Shown here piece after piece: positions 1 to 8,981 of a stretch of DNA of 64,000 bases. The stretch's first letter is position 1. The number at the start of each line of letters is the position of its first letter. The position numbers and the translations under genes are program-made. The notes under the pieces were generated by a model that searched no databases, was not told where the DNA came from, and saw only the letters and a list, made by a program, of their open reading frames with translations. The stretch is from Tumebacillus algifaecis (lineage in GTDB: Bacteria > Bacillota > Bacilli > Tumebacillales > Tumebacillaceae), in NCBI RefSeq assembly GCF_002243515.1, contig NZ_CP022657.1, positions 340,001 through 404,000 of the forward strand, given 5' to 3'.

Positions 1-502
1 TGCCTGCGGTGAAGTGTCCTGCACGGGGGTGCACGGCGCCAACCGCCTCGCTTCCAACTCGCTGTCCGAAGCGATCGTCTTTGGCAAACGCATCGCCGAA
101 CGCATCGAAGAGTTCTTACAGACTGACACGGGCGACTTGATCGCGCTGCCACAAACGGAGCGGGTCATGCAAAGCCCGATTGAGAAAATTGACAACCGCC
201 GCCTCCATCTGCAAAAAGTGATGGTGCGCCACGTCGGCGTCAAGCGCACCCGCGATTCCTTGGAGCGGGCCTTGTCCGAACTGGGCAGATATGTCCCGAT
301 GCTCTCTCAAACCTATAGCAAAAAAGGGGACTGGGAGTTTATCAACCTGCTGACGGCGGCCCTTTTGACGACGCAAGCTGCTCTGCTGCGCGAAGAGAGT
401 CGCGGCGGTCATTACCGCAATGATTTTCCGAAAGCAAAAGACTCCTGGCTGAAACACACCATCTTCCAACGGGATGTGGGTGTAATCGAAGAGAGGTGCT
501 AA
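1..502 (+). CDS. nadB: L-aspartate oxidase, C-terminal part (truncated by window edge)
   Basis: The frame is open from base 2 to the stop at 500-502, so the true start lies before the window. The visible part begins with CGEVSCTGVHGANRLASNS, the conserved FAD/substrate region of the fumarate reductase-like flavoprotein family. It continues into the helical C-terminal domain. The enzyme oxidises L-aspartate to iminoaspartate in the first step of de novo NAD synthesis. The stop is one base before the nadC RBS-to-start stretch ends, and nadC follows at 504, so the two genes are one operon. The identification rests on the C-terminal third plus the nadC neighbour. Confidence 0.9.
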   Translation, partial: ACGEVSCTGVHGANRLASNSLSEAIVFGKRIAERIEEFLQTDTGDLIALPQTERVMQSPIEKIDNRRLHLQKVMVRHVGVKRTRDSLERALSELGRYVPMLSQTYSKKGDWEFINLLTAALLTTQAALLREESRGGHYRNDFPKAKDSWLKHTIFQRDVGVIEERC

Positions 503-503
503 T

Positions 504-1346
504 ATGCTGCTAGATGAGCGTGTAATTGAACGAGCGGTGCGTGCCGCTCTTGAAGAAGATATCGGTTCTGGTGACATCACGACCAACTCGATCGTTTCCA
601 GAGACAAAGCGGGCCACGGCACCCTGCTTGCCAAAGAGCCTGGCGTCATCGCCGGGCTTGATGTGGCAGAGGTCGCCTTCAAACTGGTCGATCCGACCCT
701 GGAGATCAAACGGCTCGTCGCAGATGGTGATGCGGTGGCCAAAGGCACTCCGCTGATGGAAGTGTTCGGCTCCGCGCGCTCGATTCTGATCGCTGAGCGC
801 GTCGCGCTCAACTTCCTGCAACGCATGTCGGGGATTGCTACCCGCACTTCTAAGTTTGTCGAGTTGGTGCGCTACTACAACGCGAAGATCGTCGATACCC
901 GCAAAACCACACCGGGCCTGCGCGCCTTGGAAAAATATGCGGTCGTCATCGGCGGTGGCCGCAACCATCGCTTCGGTCTGTTCGATGCTGTGCTGATCAA
1001 AGATAACCACATCGAGATCGCAGGTGGCGTCAAACAGGCAATCATGGCAGCCCGCCACCAGATCCCGCACACGATGCGCGTCGAAGTGGAAGTGGAGTCC
1101 TTGGAGCAGATCGATGAAGCGCTCGAAGTGAAAGCGGACATCATCATGTTGGACAACATGACGTTCGAAACGATGCGCGAAGCGGTCGAAAAGATCGCCG
1201 GACGCGCATTGATCGAAGCGTCTGGCGGCGTGACCGAAGAGACGATCGTCGATATCGCCAAGACCGGTGTCGATTACATTTCGATCGGCGCCTTGACCCA
1301 TTCGATCAAGTCGCTCGACATCTCGCTTGATATCCTCGCGAAATAA
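504..1346 (+). CDS. nadC: Nicotinate-nucleotide pyrophosphorylase (quinolinate phosphoribosyltransferase)
   Basis: This 280-residue protein has the usual QPRTase length. It converts quinolinate and PRPP to nicotinate mononucleotide, the next de novo NAD step after NadB/NadA. Visible hallmarks are EDIGSGDITT at about residue 18, RKTTPGLR at 133, the GGGRNHR phosphate and quinolinate-binding stretch, and KDNH shortly after. The C-terminal barrel carries EVEVE and MLDNM. The ATG at 504 follows GAGAGGTGC directly behind the nadB stop, so the genes are translationally close. nadA is not in the window. Confidence 0.97.
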   Translation: MLLDERVIERAVRAALEEDIGSGDITTNSIVSRDKAGHGTLLAKEPGVIAGLDVAEVAFKLVDPTLEIKRLVADGDAVAKGTPLMEVFGSARSILIAERVALNFLQRMSGIATRTSKFVELVRYYNAKIVDTRKTTPGLRALEKYAVVIGGGRNHRFGLFDAVLIKDNHIEIAGGVKQAIMAARHQIPHTMRVEVEVESLEQIDEALEVKADIIMLDNMTFETMREAVEKIAGRALIEASGGVTEETIVDIAKTGVDYISIGALTHSIKSLDISLDILAK

Positions 1347-1361
1347 CGGAGAAGAGAACAT

Positions 1362-2126
1362 ATGATACTCGTTTTAGATGTAGGGAATACGAATATTACG
1401 CTCGGCGTATACAAAGGAAAAGAACTGCTCTACCATTGGCGCATCGCGACCATCCGCGAACGCACCGAAGATGAATTGGGGATTCTCGTCAAAAGCCTGC
1501 TCGCCGACAAAGGCATCTCCGTGGGCGAGATCAACGGCATCGCGATCTCCTCGGTCGTGCCGCCGCTGATGTTTGCGCTGGAGCGCATGTCGGTCAACTA
1601 TTTCGGCCACAAGCCGATCGTCATCGGCCCAGGCGTGAAGACGGGACTGAACATCAAGTACGAAAATCCGCGTGAAGTCGGCGCTGACCGCATCGTCAAC
1701 GCCGTCGCTGCGATCGAAAAATACGGCTACCCGCTGATCATCGTCGATTTTGGTACCGCGACGACCTTTTGCGTGATCAACGAGCAAGGCGACTACATGG
1801 GTGGCGTAGTGGCACCTGGCATCAACATCTCGACAGAAGCGCTGTTCCGCCATGCGGCGAAACTGCCGCGCATCGAGATCACCCGTCCGCAGAGCGTCGT
1901 GGGACGCAACACGGTGACCTCGATGCAATCGGGTGTCCTCTATGGATTTACGGGACAGGTTGATGGCATCGTGTCGCGGATCAAAAAGGAATTCAACCTG
2001 CCGTTCAAAGTGATCGCAACGGGTGGCTTGGCGCGTATGATCACAGCCGAGTCATTCGAAATCGAGATTCAGGACGACAATTTGACACTAGACGGTTTGC
2101 GGCTCATCTGGGACCGCAACCAGTAA
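1362..2126 (+). CDS. coaX: Type III pantothenate kinase
   Basis: This 254-residue protein phosphorylates pantothenate at the first step of coenzyme A synthesis. It shows the ASKHA-fold motifs of the CoaX family: DVGNTN at residues 6-11 (phosphate 1), GADRIVN at 107, and DFGTATT at 129 (phosphate 2). It lies 15 bases after nadC with a GGAGAAGAG ribosome binding site. It is therefore probably co-transcribed with the NAD genes and def in one cofactor operon. Confidence 0.97.
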   Translation: MILVLDVGNTNITLGVYKGKELLYHWRIATIRERTEDELGILVKSLLADKGISVGEINGIAISSVVPPLMFALERMSVNYFGHKPIVIGPGVKTGLNIKYENPREVGADRIVNAVAAIEKYGYPLIIVDFGTATTFCVINEQGDYMGGVVAPGINISTEALFRHAAKLPRIEITRPQSVVGRNTVTSMQSGVLYGFTGQVDGIVSRIKKEFNLPFKVIATGGLARMITAESFEIEIQDDNLTLDGLRLIWDRNQ

Positions 2127-2142
2127 AAAGGAGGAACAGCTT

Positions 2143-2631
2143 GTGGCAGTAAGAAATGTTGTGCTCGATCCCAATCCGGTACTGCGAGCGACCGCAGTTT
2201 CCGTGACCCAGTTTGACGAAGAGCTGTTCACACTGCTCGACGACATGGCCGACACGATGTACCAATACAACGGTATCGGCCTCGCCGCGCCACAGGTCGG
2301 CATCTCCCAGCGTGTGATCGTCGTCGATTACGGTGACGAATTTGGCGGTCTGATCGAGATGATCAACCCAGTGATCACGGAAAAATCGGGCTCGGTCGTC
2401 GATGTCGAAGGCTGCCTGTCCATCCCTGGACTGCGCGGCAACGTCGAGCGCTTTGAGAAGCTGACCATCAGTTATCAAAAGCGCGACGGAAAGACGTATC
2501 AACTGATGCCGGAGGGTTACTTCGCTCGAATCTTCCAGCATGAGATCGACCATCTCGACGGCATTCTCTACACGGACCACGCCCTCGACACCTATTCGAT
2601 CGTCGAGAGCGATGTAGAAGAAGTCGAATAG
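2143..2631 (+). CDS. def: Peptide deformylase
   Basis: This 162-residue metalloenzyme removes the formyl group from nascent proteins. All three motifs are present: GIGLAAPQVG at 44-53, EGCLSIPG with the metal ligand C91, and QHEIDHLDG with H133 and H137. The GTG start at 2143 is supported by AAAAGGAGGAACAG just upstream. The length and the C-terminal tail fit the class closer to B. subtilis DefA than to YkrB. An intrinsic terminator follows at 2641. Confidence 0.97.
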   Translation: MAVRNVVLDPNPVLRATAVSVTQFDEELFTLLDDMADTMYQYNGIGLAAPQVGISQRVIVVDYGDEFGGLIEMINPVITEKSGSVVDVEGCLSIPGLRGNVERFEKLTISYQKRDGKTYQLMPEGYFARIFQHEIDHLDGILYTDHALDTYSIVESDVEEVE

Positions 2632-2640
2632 CATGCACAA

Positions 2641-2669
2641 AACCCTTGCGAACTGGCAAGGGTTTTTTC
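2641..2669 (+). terminator. Intrinsic terminator after def
   Basis: AACCCTTGC and GCAAGGGTT form a perfect 9-bp stem with a 6-base loop, followed by a run of T. It closes the nadB-nadC-coaX-def unit. Confidence 0.85.
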
Positions 2670-2705
2670 ATAATGAAAGGAATGGGACAAGAAGGAGTGA
2701 GCGCC

Positions 2706-2882
2706 ATGTCGGACCAAGAGCATATGATCCGCAACCTGATGTCGATCATCGAGCGGATGGTCGATCTGCAAGACCGAATGGTAAGACAATTGGAAACCGT
2801 CACTTCACAAGTCGAAGAACTCCAACACCGCCTCGACGAATATGACCGAAAAGAGCAGCCGAAACTCATCCGGCTCAACTGA
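2706..2882 (+). CDS. Small coiled-coil hypothetical protein
   Basis: This 58-residue protein is strongly charged and has a heptad-like hydrophobic pattern from residue 8 to 45 (LMSIIERMVDLQDRMVRQL onward), so a short coiled coil is likely. The ATG at 2706 is chosen because AAGGAGTG lies 8 to 15 bases before it. An upstream in-frame ATG at 2646 lies inside the def terminator and is unlikely. I do not recognise a family. The position just before spo0F may be conserved, but nothing in the sequence gives a function. Confidence 0.65.
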   Translation: MSDQEHMIRNLMSIIERMVDLQDRMVRQLETVTSQVEELQHRLDEYDRKEQPKLIRLN

Positions 2883-3089
2883 TCTTTGCTGTTCTATCCC
2901 CCCGTATCTCTTCATATCCTGTACACGGAACTCTCTCACCACAGCACGATGTTAACGAAAGCTTGTCGTATAAAGTCGAAATTTAAAAGAAAGTCAGTTA
3001 TTAGTGAATGGCGAGAAGGGTTTTTAGGACCGGACGCGAAACTGTACTGTCATAGAAGCTGAACGATTTGAAGAGAGGGGACTCACTCG

Positions 3090-3461
3090 ATGGGCAGCAA
3101 AGATCAAAAGGTATTGATCGTCGATGACCAATACGGTATACGCGTATTGTTGCATGAGGTTCTGGATAAAGAAGGATACTCTATTTTTCAAGCGCCAAAC
3201 GGCGTAACCGCCCTGCAGATTGTTAAAGATGAAAAGCCAGATCTAGTCCTGCTCGATATGAAGATTCCAGGCATGGACGGTTTGGAGATTCTACGGCATA
3301 TCCGCAATATTGAGCCGGATACGAAAGTGATCATGATGACCGCATATGGAGAGCTCGACCTGATCAAGGAAGCGACCGTGCTTGGCGCGATCACTCATTT
3401 CACCAAGCCGTTTGATATTGATGAACTGCGTGAAGCGGTCAATCAGCAACTGGTATCGTAA
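3090..3461 (+). CDS. spo0F: Sporulation phosphorelay response regulator Spo0F
   Basis: This is a 123-residue single receiver domain with no output domain. The acidic pair is D12/D13, the phosphorylated aspartate is D56 in [11 protein letters not shown], and T84 and K106 complete the active site. Spo0F carries phosphate from sporulation kinases to Spo0B. The identity rests on the stand-alone receiver, close similarity to Spo0F through MTAYGELD and [13 protein letters not shown], and the downstream fba-tal context as in Bacillus. GAGAGGGGACTC supplies a strong ribosome binding site. The 207-bp upstream gap is AT-rich and could carry sporulation promoters, but no convincing sigma-H or 0A box is visible. 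Confidence 0.95.
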   Translation: MGSKDQKVLIVDDQYGIRVLLHEVLDKEGYSIFQAPNGVTALQIVKDEKPDLVLLDMKIPGMDGLEILRHIRNIEPDTKVIMMTAYGELDLIKEATVLGAITHFTKPFDIDELREAVNQQLVS

Positions 3462-3476
3462 GGAAGGGGTACAGAC

Positions 3477-3875
3477 ATGATGGAACATACATCGATGATT
3501 CGCCTGCGCATGAGCTCACACGATGCGCATTATGGCGGCGACCTTGTGGACGGAGCGCGGATGCTCGGTCTATTTGGTGATGTGGCGACCGAGCTGCTCA
3601 TCCAATTGGACGGAGACGAAGGGCTTTTTGTCGCCTATGATTGTGTAGAATTTAAAGCGCCGGTATATGCCGGAGATTATATTGAAGCGCACGGCAAGAT
3701 CACCAAGATCGGCAACACGTCGCGCCAGATGGAATTTCATGCTTATAAGGTGATCCAAGCGAAGGTTGACCCAGAGAACCCATCGGCTGCCGATGTGCTG
3801 GCCGAACCGATTCTGGTCTGCTATGCGCGCGGCACTTGTGTCACACCGAAAGACAAGCAGCGTCTGGGAGGTTGA
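3477..3875 (+). CDS. kal: 3-aminobutyryl-CoA ammonia-lyase (hotdog fold)
   Basis: This 132-residue protein carries the [18 protein letters not shown] stretch near the N-terminus and [15 protein letters not shown] in the middle. From memory, both match 3-aminobutyryl-CoA ammonia-lyase of the lysine fermentation pathway, a single hotdog-fold enzyme that deaminates L-3-aminobutyryl-CoA to crotonyl-CoA. The start follows AAGGAAGGGG. The stop is four bases before the kce start, so the pair is clearly an operon. Other lysine-fermentation genes (kamA, kamDE, kdd) are absent from the window, so the in vivo substrate is uncertain. Confidence 0.85.
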   Translation: MMEHTSMIRLRMSSHDAHYGGDLVDGARMLGLFGDVATELLIQLDGDEGLFVAYDCVEFKAPVYAGDYIEAHGKITKIGNTSRQMEFHAYKVIQAKVDPENPSAADVLAEPILVCYARGTCVTPKDKQRLGG

Positions 3876-3879
3876 AGAC

Positions 3880-4695
3880 ATGGAAAAGTTGATTATCACC
3901 TGTGCGCTGACCGGCGCGGAAGTCACGCGTGAACACAACCCCAACCTGCCGATCACGCCCGATGAGATTGCGGCCAGCGCCTATGAGTGCTGGAAGGCGG
4001 GGGCGGCGATCGTGCATGTGCATGCCCGAAACGCGGACGGCAGCCCGACGCAGGACAAGGAGATCTACCGTCAGATCATCGAAAAGACTCGTGAGCTGTG
4101 CGACGTGATCGTTCAGGTCTCCACAGGCGGTGCGGTCTGGATGACCCCGGAGGAACGTCTACAACCGGTTACGCTCAAGCCTGAGATGGCGACGCTGACG
4201 GTCGGCACCGTCAATTTTGGCGACGATGTGTTCATGAATACGCCGCAAAACATCGAGCTGTTTGCCCAAGCGATGCAAGAGCACGGTGTGCGTCCCGAAT
4301 TTGAAGTTTTCGAGGTGGGCATGATAACAAATGCCATGAAACTGGTCAAAAAAGGGTTGGCAACCGCTCCTTTGCATTTTGACTTTGTGATGGGAGTGCC
4401 CGGTGCCATCGCAGGGACGCCGGAGAACCTGATGCACCTGATCAAGCAGTTGCCAGAAGGTGCTTCCTGGTCGGTGGCGGGAGTGGGACGCAGCCAACTG
4501 CCGCTTTCCACGATGGCCATTCTGCTCGGCGGCCACGTCCGAGTTGGGTTTGAAGATAACATCTACTACAAAAAAGGCGTACTGGCAGACAGCAACGCAC
4601 AGTTTGTGGAGCGCGTCGTCCGCTTGGCGAATGAACTCGGCCGCGAAGTGGCAACACCCGACGAAGCAAGAAAAATGTTGGGACTCCCTCTGTAA
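3880..4695 (+). CDS. kce: 3-keto-5-aminohexanoate cleavage enzyme (BKACE family)
   Basis: This 271-residue protein belongs to the beta-keto acid cleavage enzyme family. Kce condenses 3-keto-5-aminohexanoate with acetyl-CoA to give acetoacetate and 3-aminobutyryl-CoA. Zinc ligands are expected in AAIVHVHAR (H46 and H48), and GTVNFG and GVGRSQLP are family blocks. The ATG at 3880 follows GGGAGGTTGAAG; a longer frame starting at 3766 would overlap kal by 110 bases and is rejected. The adjacent product-consuming enzyme (kal) supports the specific Kce assignment over a generic BKACE. Confidence 0.85.
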   Translation: MEKLIITCALTGAEVTREHNPNLPITPDEIAASAYECWKAGAAIVHVHARNADGSPTQDKEIYRQIIEKTRELCDVIVQVSTGGAVWMTPEERLQPVTLKPEMATLTVGTVNFGDDVFMNTPQNIELFAQAMQEHGVRPEFEVFEVGMITNAMKLVKKGLATAPLHFDFVMGVPGAIAGTPENLMHLIKQLPEGASWSVAGVGRSQLPLSTMAILLGGHVRVGFEDNIYYKKGVLADSNAQFVERVVRLANELGREVATPDEARKMLGLPL

Positions 4696-4756
4696 TTTGG
4701 TATCATGAATAAGGGAAACGACCTGTTGCATTCAGTACAAGGACGGAGGGTACATA

Positions 4757-5614
4757 ATGGCATTTGCATCGTTTAAAGAAGTGTTGCTCGACGGCTATAA
4801 GAACGGCTATGCGGTTGGTCAGTTTAACATGAACAACCTGGAGTTCACCCAAGCGATCATCGAAGCGGCAAACGAAGAAAAGTCCCCGGTCATCTTCGGC
4901 GTGTCCGAAGGCGCGATCAAGTACATGGGTCTCGATTACACCGTGGCGATGGCGCGTGTGGCGATGGAATCGTCAAAAGTTCCGGTCATCCTGCACCTTG
5001 ACCACGGCCCGAACCGCGACCTCGTCATGAAGTGCATCAAAGCGGGCTTCTCCTCGATCATGATCGACGCGTCGCACTATCCGCTGGAGGAGAACATCCG
5101 CCTCTCCCGCGAGATCGTGGACCTTTGCCATTCGGTCGGCATCGAAGTGGAAGGCGAACTGGGCCGCATCGGCGGCACTGAAGACGATCTGACAGTCGAT
5201 GAGCGCGATGCGACCCTCGCCGTTCCGGCAGAAGCGCTGCGCCTCGTGCAAGAGTCGGGCATCGACGCACTTGCCCCGGCGATCGGTTCTGCACACGGCC
5301 CGTACAAAGGCACGCCAGAGCTGGCTTTTGACCGTCTGAAAGAGATTCGTGACCTGCTGCCGGGCACGCCGCTCGTGTTGCACGGAGGTTCTGGGATCCC
5401 GGATGCAGACATCAGGCAAGCGATCTCGCTTGGCGTTTCGAAGATCAACGTCAACACCGAGAACCAACTGGCGATGACGCATGTCATCCGCGAAGTGCTG
5501 GGCAAAGACGCAAATGTCTACGACCCGCGCAAATATATGAAACCAGCCCGTGACGCGATCAAAGAGGTCGTCAAGGAAAAAATGCGTCTGTTCGGCTCGT
5601 CCGGTCGCGCATAA
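4757..5614 (+). CDS. fba: Class II fructose-bisphosphate aldolase
   Basis: This 285-residue zinc aldolase cleaves fructose 1,6-bisphosphate to the triose phosphates. HLDHG at 80-84 supplies the catalytic aspartate and first zinc histidine. The other zinc ligands are in SAHGPYKG and LHGGSGIPD, and NVNTENQ binds substrate phosphate. The length matches B. subtilis FbaA. The start is supported by GGACGGAGGGTAC. The gene is syntenic with spo0F-fba-tal in Bacillus, here split from spo0F by kal-kce. The 61-bp gap before it could hold its own promoter. Confidence 0.97.
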   Translation: MAFASFKEVLLDGYKNGYAVGQFNMNNLEFTQAIIEAANEEKSPVIFGVSEGAIKYMGLDYTVAMARVAMESSKVPVILHLDHGPNRDLVMKCIKAGFSSIMIDASHYPLEENIRLSREIVDLCHSVGIEVEGELGRIGGTEDDLTVDERDATLAVPAEALRLVQESGIDALAPAIGSAHGPYKGTPELAFDRLKEIRDLLPGTPLVLHGGSGIPDADIRQAISLGVSKINVNTENQLAMTHVIREVLGKDANVYDPRKYMKPARDAIKEVVKEKMRLFGSSGRA

Positions 5615-5641
5615 GCTGTTGTTTTGAGGAGGTAATAGATC

Positions 5642-6286
5642 GTGAAATTTTTCCTTGATACTGCGAACGTAGCAGAAATCAAAAACGCCGCCGAGCTTGG
5701 CGTGATCGCAGGCGTTACCACCAACCCGTCGCTTGTGGCGAAAGAAGGTGGCGATTTTACTGCGATGCTCAAAGAGATCGTCGAGATCGTCGATGGCCCA
5801 ATTTCGGCCGAAGTGATTTCGCTCGACGCGGCAGGAATGGTCGAAGAAGGCGTGAAATTGGCCGCTTTGCATGAAAACATCGTGATCAAAGTGCCGATGA
5901 CGCTCGAAGGCTTGAAAGCTGTACACGCGTTCTCCAAGCAGGGGATCAAGACCAACGTCACTTTGATCTTCTCGGCGAACCAAGCGCTGTTGGCAGCAAG
6001 AGCGGGCGCGACGTTCGTGTCGCCGTTCCTCGGCCGTCTCGATGACATCTCGATGGAGGGGATGGGGCTGATCCGCGACATCGCGGAAATCTTCGACATC
6101 CACAACATCGACACTGAGATCATCGCAGCGTCGATCCGCCACCCGATGCATGTTCATCAGGCGGCGCTGTCTGGCGCGCACATCGGCACCTTGCCGCTCA
6201 AAGTGTTGGAGTCGCTGGTCAAGCATCCGCTGACCGATCAAGGGATCGAGCGCTTCTTGGCCGACTGGAACAAAACGATGAAATGA
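5642..6286 (+). CDS. tal: Small-subunit transaldolase (TalC/FSA family)
   Basis: This 214-residue protein belongs to the short transaldolase / fructose-6-phosphate aldolase family. It transfers dihydroxyacetone units in the pentose phosphate pathway. K83 in VIKVPMT is the Schiff-base lysine. FLDTAN at the N-terminus and TTNPSL at 27-31 are family blocks. GGAGGTAATAG precedes the start. It is co-oriented with fba as in Bacillus and ends in an intrinsic terminator that overlaps its stop codon. Confidence 0.95.
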   Translation: MKFFLDTANVAEIKNAAELGVIAGVTTNPSLVAKEGGDFTAMLKEIVEIVDGPISAEVISLDAAGMVEEGVKLAALHENIVIKVPMTLEGLKAVHAFSKQGIKTNVTLIFSANQALLAARAGATFVSPFLGRLDDISMEGMGLIRDIAEIFDIHNIDTEIIAASIRHPMHVHQAALSGAHIGTLPLKVLESLVKHPLTDQGIERFLADWNKTMK

Positions 6287-6308
6287 GCACCTGTATAGGT
6301 GCTTTTTC
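6286..6308 (+). terminator. Intrinsic terminator after tal
   Basis: AGCACC and GGTGCT form a 6-bp stem with a 5-to-6-base loop and a CTTTTTCTC tail. It begins at the last base of the tal stop codon and separates tal from dapH. Confidence 0.75.
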
Positions 6309-6333
6309 TCATATCGAAGGGAGTTTGGATATT

Positions 6334-7044
6334 TTGGAAATGATGGATGCGAAACAGATTATTGAGTATATCGGCAAAAGCGAAAAGAAAACCCCGGTTA
6401 AAGTACATATCAAAGGTGAGCTCGACGCGATCGAGTTTGGCGCGAGCATCAAGACGTTCTTCACCGGCAACGTGGGCGTGCTCTTTGGCGACTGGAAAGA
6501 CGTGGAGCCGGTACTGACCGCCCATGCGGACAAAATCGAAGACTACGTGGTGGAGCACGACCGTCGCAATTCGGCGATTCCGCTGCTCGATATGAAAAAC
6601 ATCAAGGCGCGCATTGAGCCTGGCGCGATCATTCGCGACCAAGTGACGATCGGTGACAACGCGATCATCATGTTCGGCGCTTCGATCAACATCGGTGCGG
6701 TGATCGGGGAAGGCACGATGATCGACATGAACGCGGTCGTCGGTGGTCGTGGCACGATCGGCAAGAACTGCCACATCGGTGCGGGCGCGGTGGTTGCTGG
6801 CGTGATTGAGCCGCCGTCTGCCAACCCGGTCGTCATCGAAGACGATGTGCTGGTAGGTGCGAACGCTGTCATCCTCGAAGGGGTGCGCATCGGCAAAGGA
6901 TCGGTTGTCGCAGCGGGCGCAGTCGTCACGCAAGACGTACCGGAAGGCGTCGTGGTGGCAGGTGCTCCGGCGCGGATCATCAAAGACATCGATGCGAAGA
7001 CCAAGTCGAAAACGGAAATCATGCAGGAGTTGCGCCAACTGTAA
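6334..7044 (+). CDS. dapH: Tetrahydrodipicolinate N-acetyltransferase
   Basis: This 236-residue acetyl-CoA-dependent enzyme of lysine and diaminopimelate synthesis has an N-terminal helical domain and then a left-handed beta-helix of hexapeptide repeats from about residue 90. Blocks such as [18 protein letters not shown] and GTMIDMN are near identical to B. subtilis DapH. The TTG at 6334 is chosen because it gives (M)EMMDAKQ, aligned with the MKMMDAN start of the B. subtilis protein, and GAAGGGAG lies upstream. An ATG at 6283 would start inside tal. An ATG at 6340 is the alternative. Confidence 0.94.
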   Translation: MEMMDAKQIIEYIGKSEKKTPVKVHIKGELDAIEFGASIKTFFTGNVGVLFGDWKDVEPVLTAHADKIEDYVVEHDRRNSAIPLLDMKNIKARIEPGAIIRDQVTIGDNAIIMFGASINIGAVIGEGTMIDMNAVVGGRGTIGKNCHIGAGAVVAGVIEPPSANPVVIEDDVLVGANAVILEGVRIGKGSVVAAGAVVTQDVPEGVVVAGAPARIIKDIDAKTKSKTEIMQELRQL

Positions 7045-8168
7045 TGAGCACCTACGCCGAGATTCGCAGAGCTTTGCACCGCATCCCGGAACCGGGCTTT
7101 CAGGAGTTCAAAACACAGGCTTTCCTGCTCGACTATCTGCAAAAGCTGCCTGCAGAACGTCTCGATATCAAAACGTGGCGCACAGGCATCTTGGTGAAGG
7201 TCAAGGGCACCAATCCTAAGCGCCGTATCGGCTATCGTGCCGACATGGACGGCTTGCCGATCACCGAGGAGACGAGCTATGCGTTTCGTTCGGAGCATGA
7301 AGGCTACATGCATGCCTGTGGGCATGATGTGCACATGACGATCGGGCTTGGGGTGTTGACCCACTTTGTCAATCATCAGGTGGCAGATGATCTGATCTTC
7401 CTGTTTCAACCGGCCGAAGAGGGGCCGGGCGGTGCTCAGCCGATGCTTGAAAGCGACGAGTTTCAGGCTTGGAAGCCGGACATGATCTTCGCTTTGCACA
7501 TCGCACCGGAATATCCGGTGGGCACGATCGCCTTGCGCCCAGGCATCCTGTTTGCGAACACGTCGGAGCTGTTCATCGACCTCAAAGGCAAAGGCGGCCA
7601 TGCGGCCTTCCCGCACACCGCTAATGATATGGTGGTCGCGGCGGCGCATCTGACCACGCAATTGCAAAGCATCGTCGCTCGCAACGTCAATCCGCTCGAC
7701 TCGGCGGTGGTGACGATCGGCAAGATCACCGGAGGGACTCGCCAGAACATCATCGCCGAATCGGCGCGTCTGGAAGGCACGATCCGCACGATGTCGCTCG
7801 ATTCGATGAAACAAGTAAAAAGCCGCATCGAAGCGCTGGTCGCAGGCATCGAAGCGGGCTTCGAGTGCGAGGCGCAGATCGACTACGGCTCCAATTACTG
7901 CCAAGTGTTCAACGATGAAGCGTTGACGCTCGAGTTTATGAACTGGGTGCGCGACACGGGAGCGGTCAATCTGATCGAATGCCCGCCCGCGATGACAGGC
8001 GAAGACTTTGGCTATTTTCTCGAAGCGATCCCGGGCTTTCTTTTCTGGCTCGGAGCTGACACACCGTATGGTTTGCACCACGCCAAACTCGAACCGAGCG
8101 AGCAGGCGATCGATGTCGCGATCGGATTGCTGAGCAAGTATCTGACTTGGAAATCAGAGCAGGCATAA
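7044..8168 (+). CDS. dapL: N-acetyldiaminopimelate deacetylase (M20D peptidase family)
   Basis: This 374-residue M20 metallohydrolase removes the acetyl group in the acetylated diaminopimelate branch, after DapH and PatA. RADMDGLP at 65-72 and [10 protein letters not shown] at 90-99 (C92, H94) hold metal ligands, as do HIAPEYP and MTGEDFG. The ATG overlaps the dapH stop (TAATG), so the pair is translationally coupled. This supports the specific function over a generic amidohydrolase. Confidence 0.95.
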   Translation: MSTYAEIRRALHRIPEPGFQEFKTQAFLLDYLQKLPAERLDIKTWRTGILVKVKGTNPKRRIGYRADMDGLPITEETSYAFRSEHEGYMHACGHDVHMTIGLGVLTHFVNHQVADDLIFLFQPAEEGPGGAQPMLESDEFQAWKPDMIFALHIAPEYPVGTIALRPGILFANTSELFIDLKGKGGHAAFPHTANDMVVAAAHLTTQLQSIVARNVNPLDSAVVTIGKITGGTRQNIIAESARLEGTIRTMSLDSMKQVKSRIEALVAGIEAGFECEAQIDYGSNYCQVFNDEALTLEFMNWVRDTGAVNLIECPPAMTGEDFGYFLEAIPGFLFWLGADTPYGLHHAKLEPSEQAIDVAIGLLSKYLTWKSEQA

Positions 8169-8174
8169 GATGAC

Positions 8175-8204
8175 AAAAGGTCTTCCGAATTTGGAAGACC
8201 TTTT
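8175..8204. terminator. Bidirectional terminator between dapL and the ankyrin gene
   Basis: AAAAGGTCTTCC and GGAAGACCTTTT form a perfect 12-bp stem around a 6-base loop, with T runs on both strands. It serves the convergent dapL and ankyrin genes. Confidence 0.85.
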
Positions 8205-8262
8205 GTCGTATCTGGAAGTGGCTCGTCCAACTTTGCCGACAACTTTGCCGTACAGCGCTTGC

Positions 8263-8913
8263 TCACGCCCGCAGTCGTTCGGCCGCCTGTGTTTGATTTT
8301 TGCTCAGCGCCGTCTGCAGCGGTGTTTCGCCGTCCTCTTTTTGCAGATGAACGTCGGCGCCGTGTGCGAGCAACAGCTCGATCATCTCCAGATTGCCTTG
8401 CAGTGCGGCCTCATGCAGTGGGGTGAAGCCGCTCTCTTGCTTGGCATTAACAGCTGCGCCATGCTGGAGCAAGCGCTCAGCGATCGCGAGGTGAGCGTTG
8501 GCCACTGCCGAGTGGAGCGGCATGACCGAAAAATCATTTTTCGAAGCGGCGTTGACTTCCGCTCCCTTCGCCAACAGGAATTCCACGACTGCCAGATGAC
8601 CTAAGAAGGCGGCAAGTCCGAGCGGTGTAAAGCCATCGTTGCCATACGCGTTGGCCAGTTCAACCGCACCTGCCACCAACTCGCGCACACGCGCCTCCTC
8701 ACCAAGCGCTGCCGCTTCAAACACATCAAGTTCGATGCCTTGCTCCACCAGCAGAGCGGCCACTTGTGGCTTCCCATGATACACAGCGGCCAACACGGGC
8801 GACTGTCCGCTCGTGCTACGCAGTTGCAACAGCTCCCGATCCGATGCGATCATCGACTTGATCGCCTCCAGATCACCCGATGCACATGCTTGTAAAAACG
8901 CCTGACTGTTCAA
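8263..8913 (-). CDS. Ankyrin-repeat protein
   Basis: This 216-residue protein consists almost wholly of ankyrin repeats. Typical units read GFTPLGLAAFLGHLAVVEFLL and GFTPLHEAALQGNLEMIELLL, with about six repeats in all. There is no signal peptide or membrane helix, so it should be cytoplasmic and bind proteins; the partner is unknown. The start is a TTG at 8913 preceded by GGGCAGGAGGTTATCT on the minus strand. Longer versions starting at 8967 would place the ribosome binding site inside the gene. The gene sits with the M1-like peptidase in an insertion between the conserved dapL and glpX genes. Confidence 0.88.
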   Translation of the reverse strand: MNSQAFLQACASGDLEAIKSMIASDRELLQLRSTSGQSPVLAAVYHGKPQVAALLVEQGIELDVFEAAALGEEARVRELVAGAVELANAYGNDGFTPLGLAAFLGHLAVVEFLLAKGAEVNAASKNDFSVMPLHSAVANAHLAIAERLLQHGAAVNAKQESGFTPLHEAALQGNLEMIELLLAHGADVHLQKEDGETPLQTALSKNQTQAAERLRA

Positions 8914-8981
8914 AAGATAACCTCCTGCCCGATGAAAGAATAAACTTATCATAAATGGAAAAATCATCCCTAGGCAAGATG

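Noticed and set aside
2950-3060. Possible Spo0A box or sigma-H promoter before spo0F
   Set aside because: CTTGTCGTA and AGTGAAT resemble parts of each consensus, but no full pair with correct spacing is visible.
6543-8081. 512-residue minus-strand frame across dapH and dapL
   Set aside because: Both genes on the plus strand have full catalytic motifs; the antisense frame has none and is biased as expected for an artefact.
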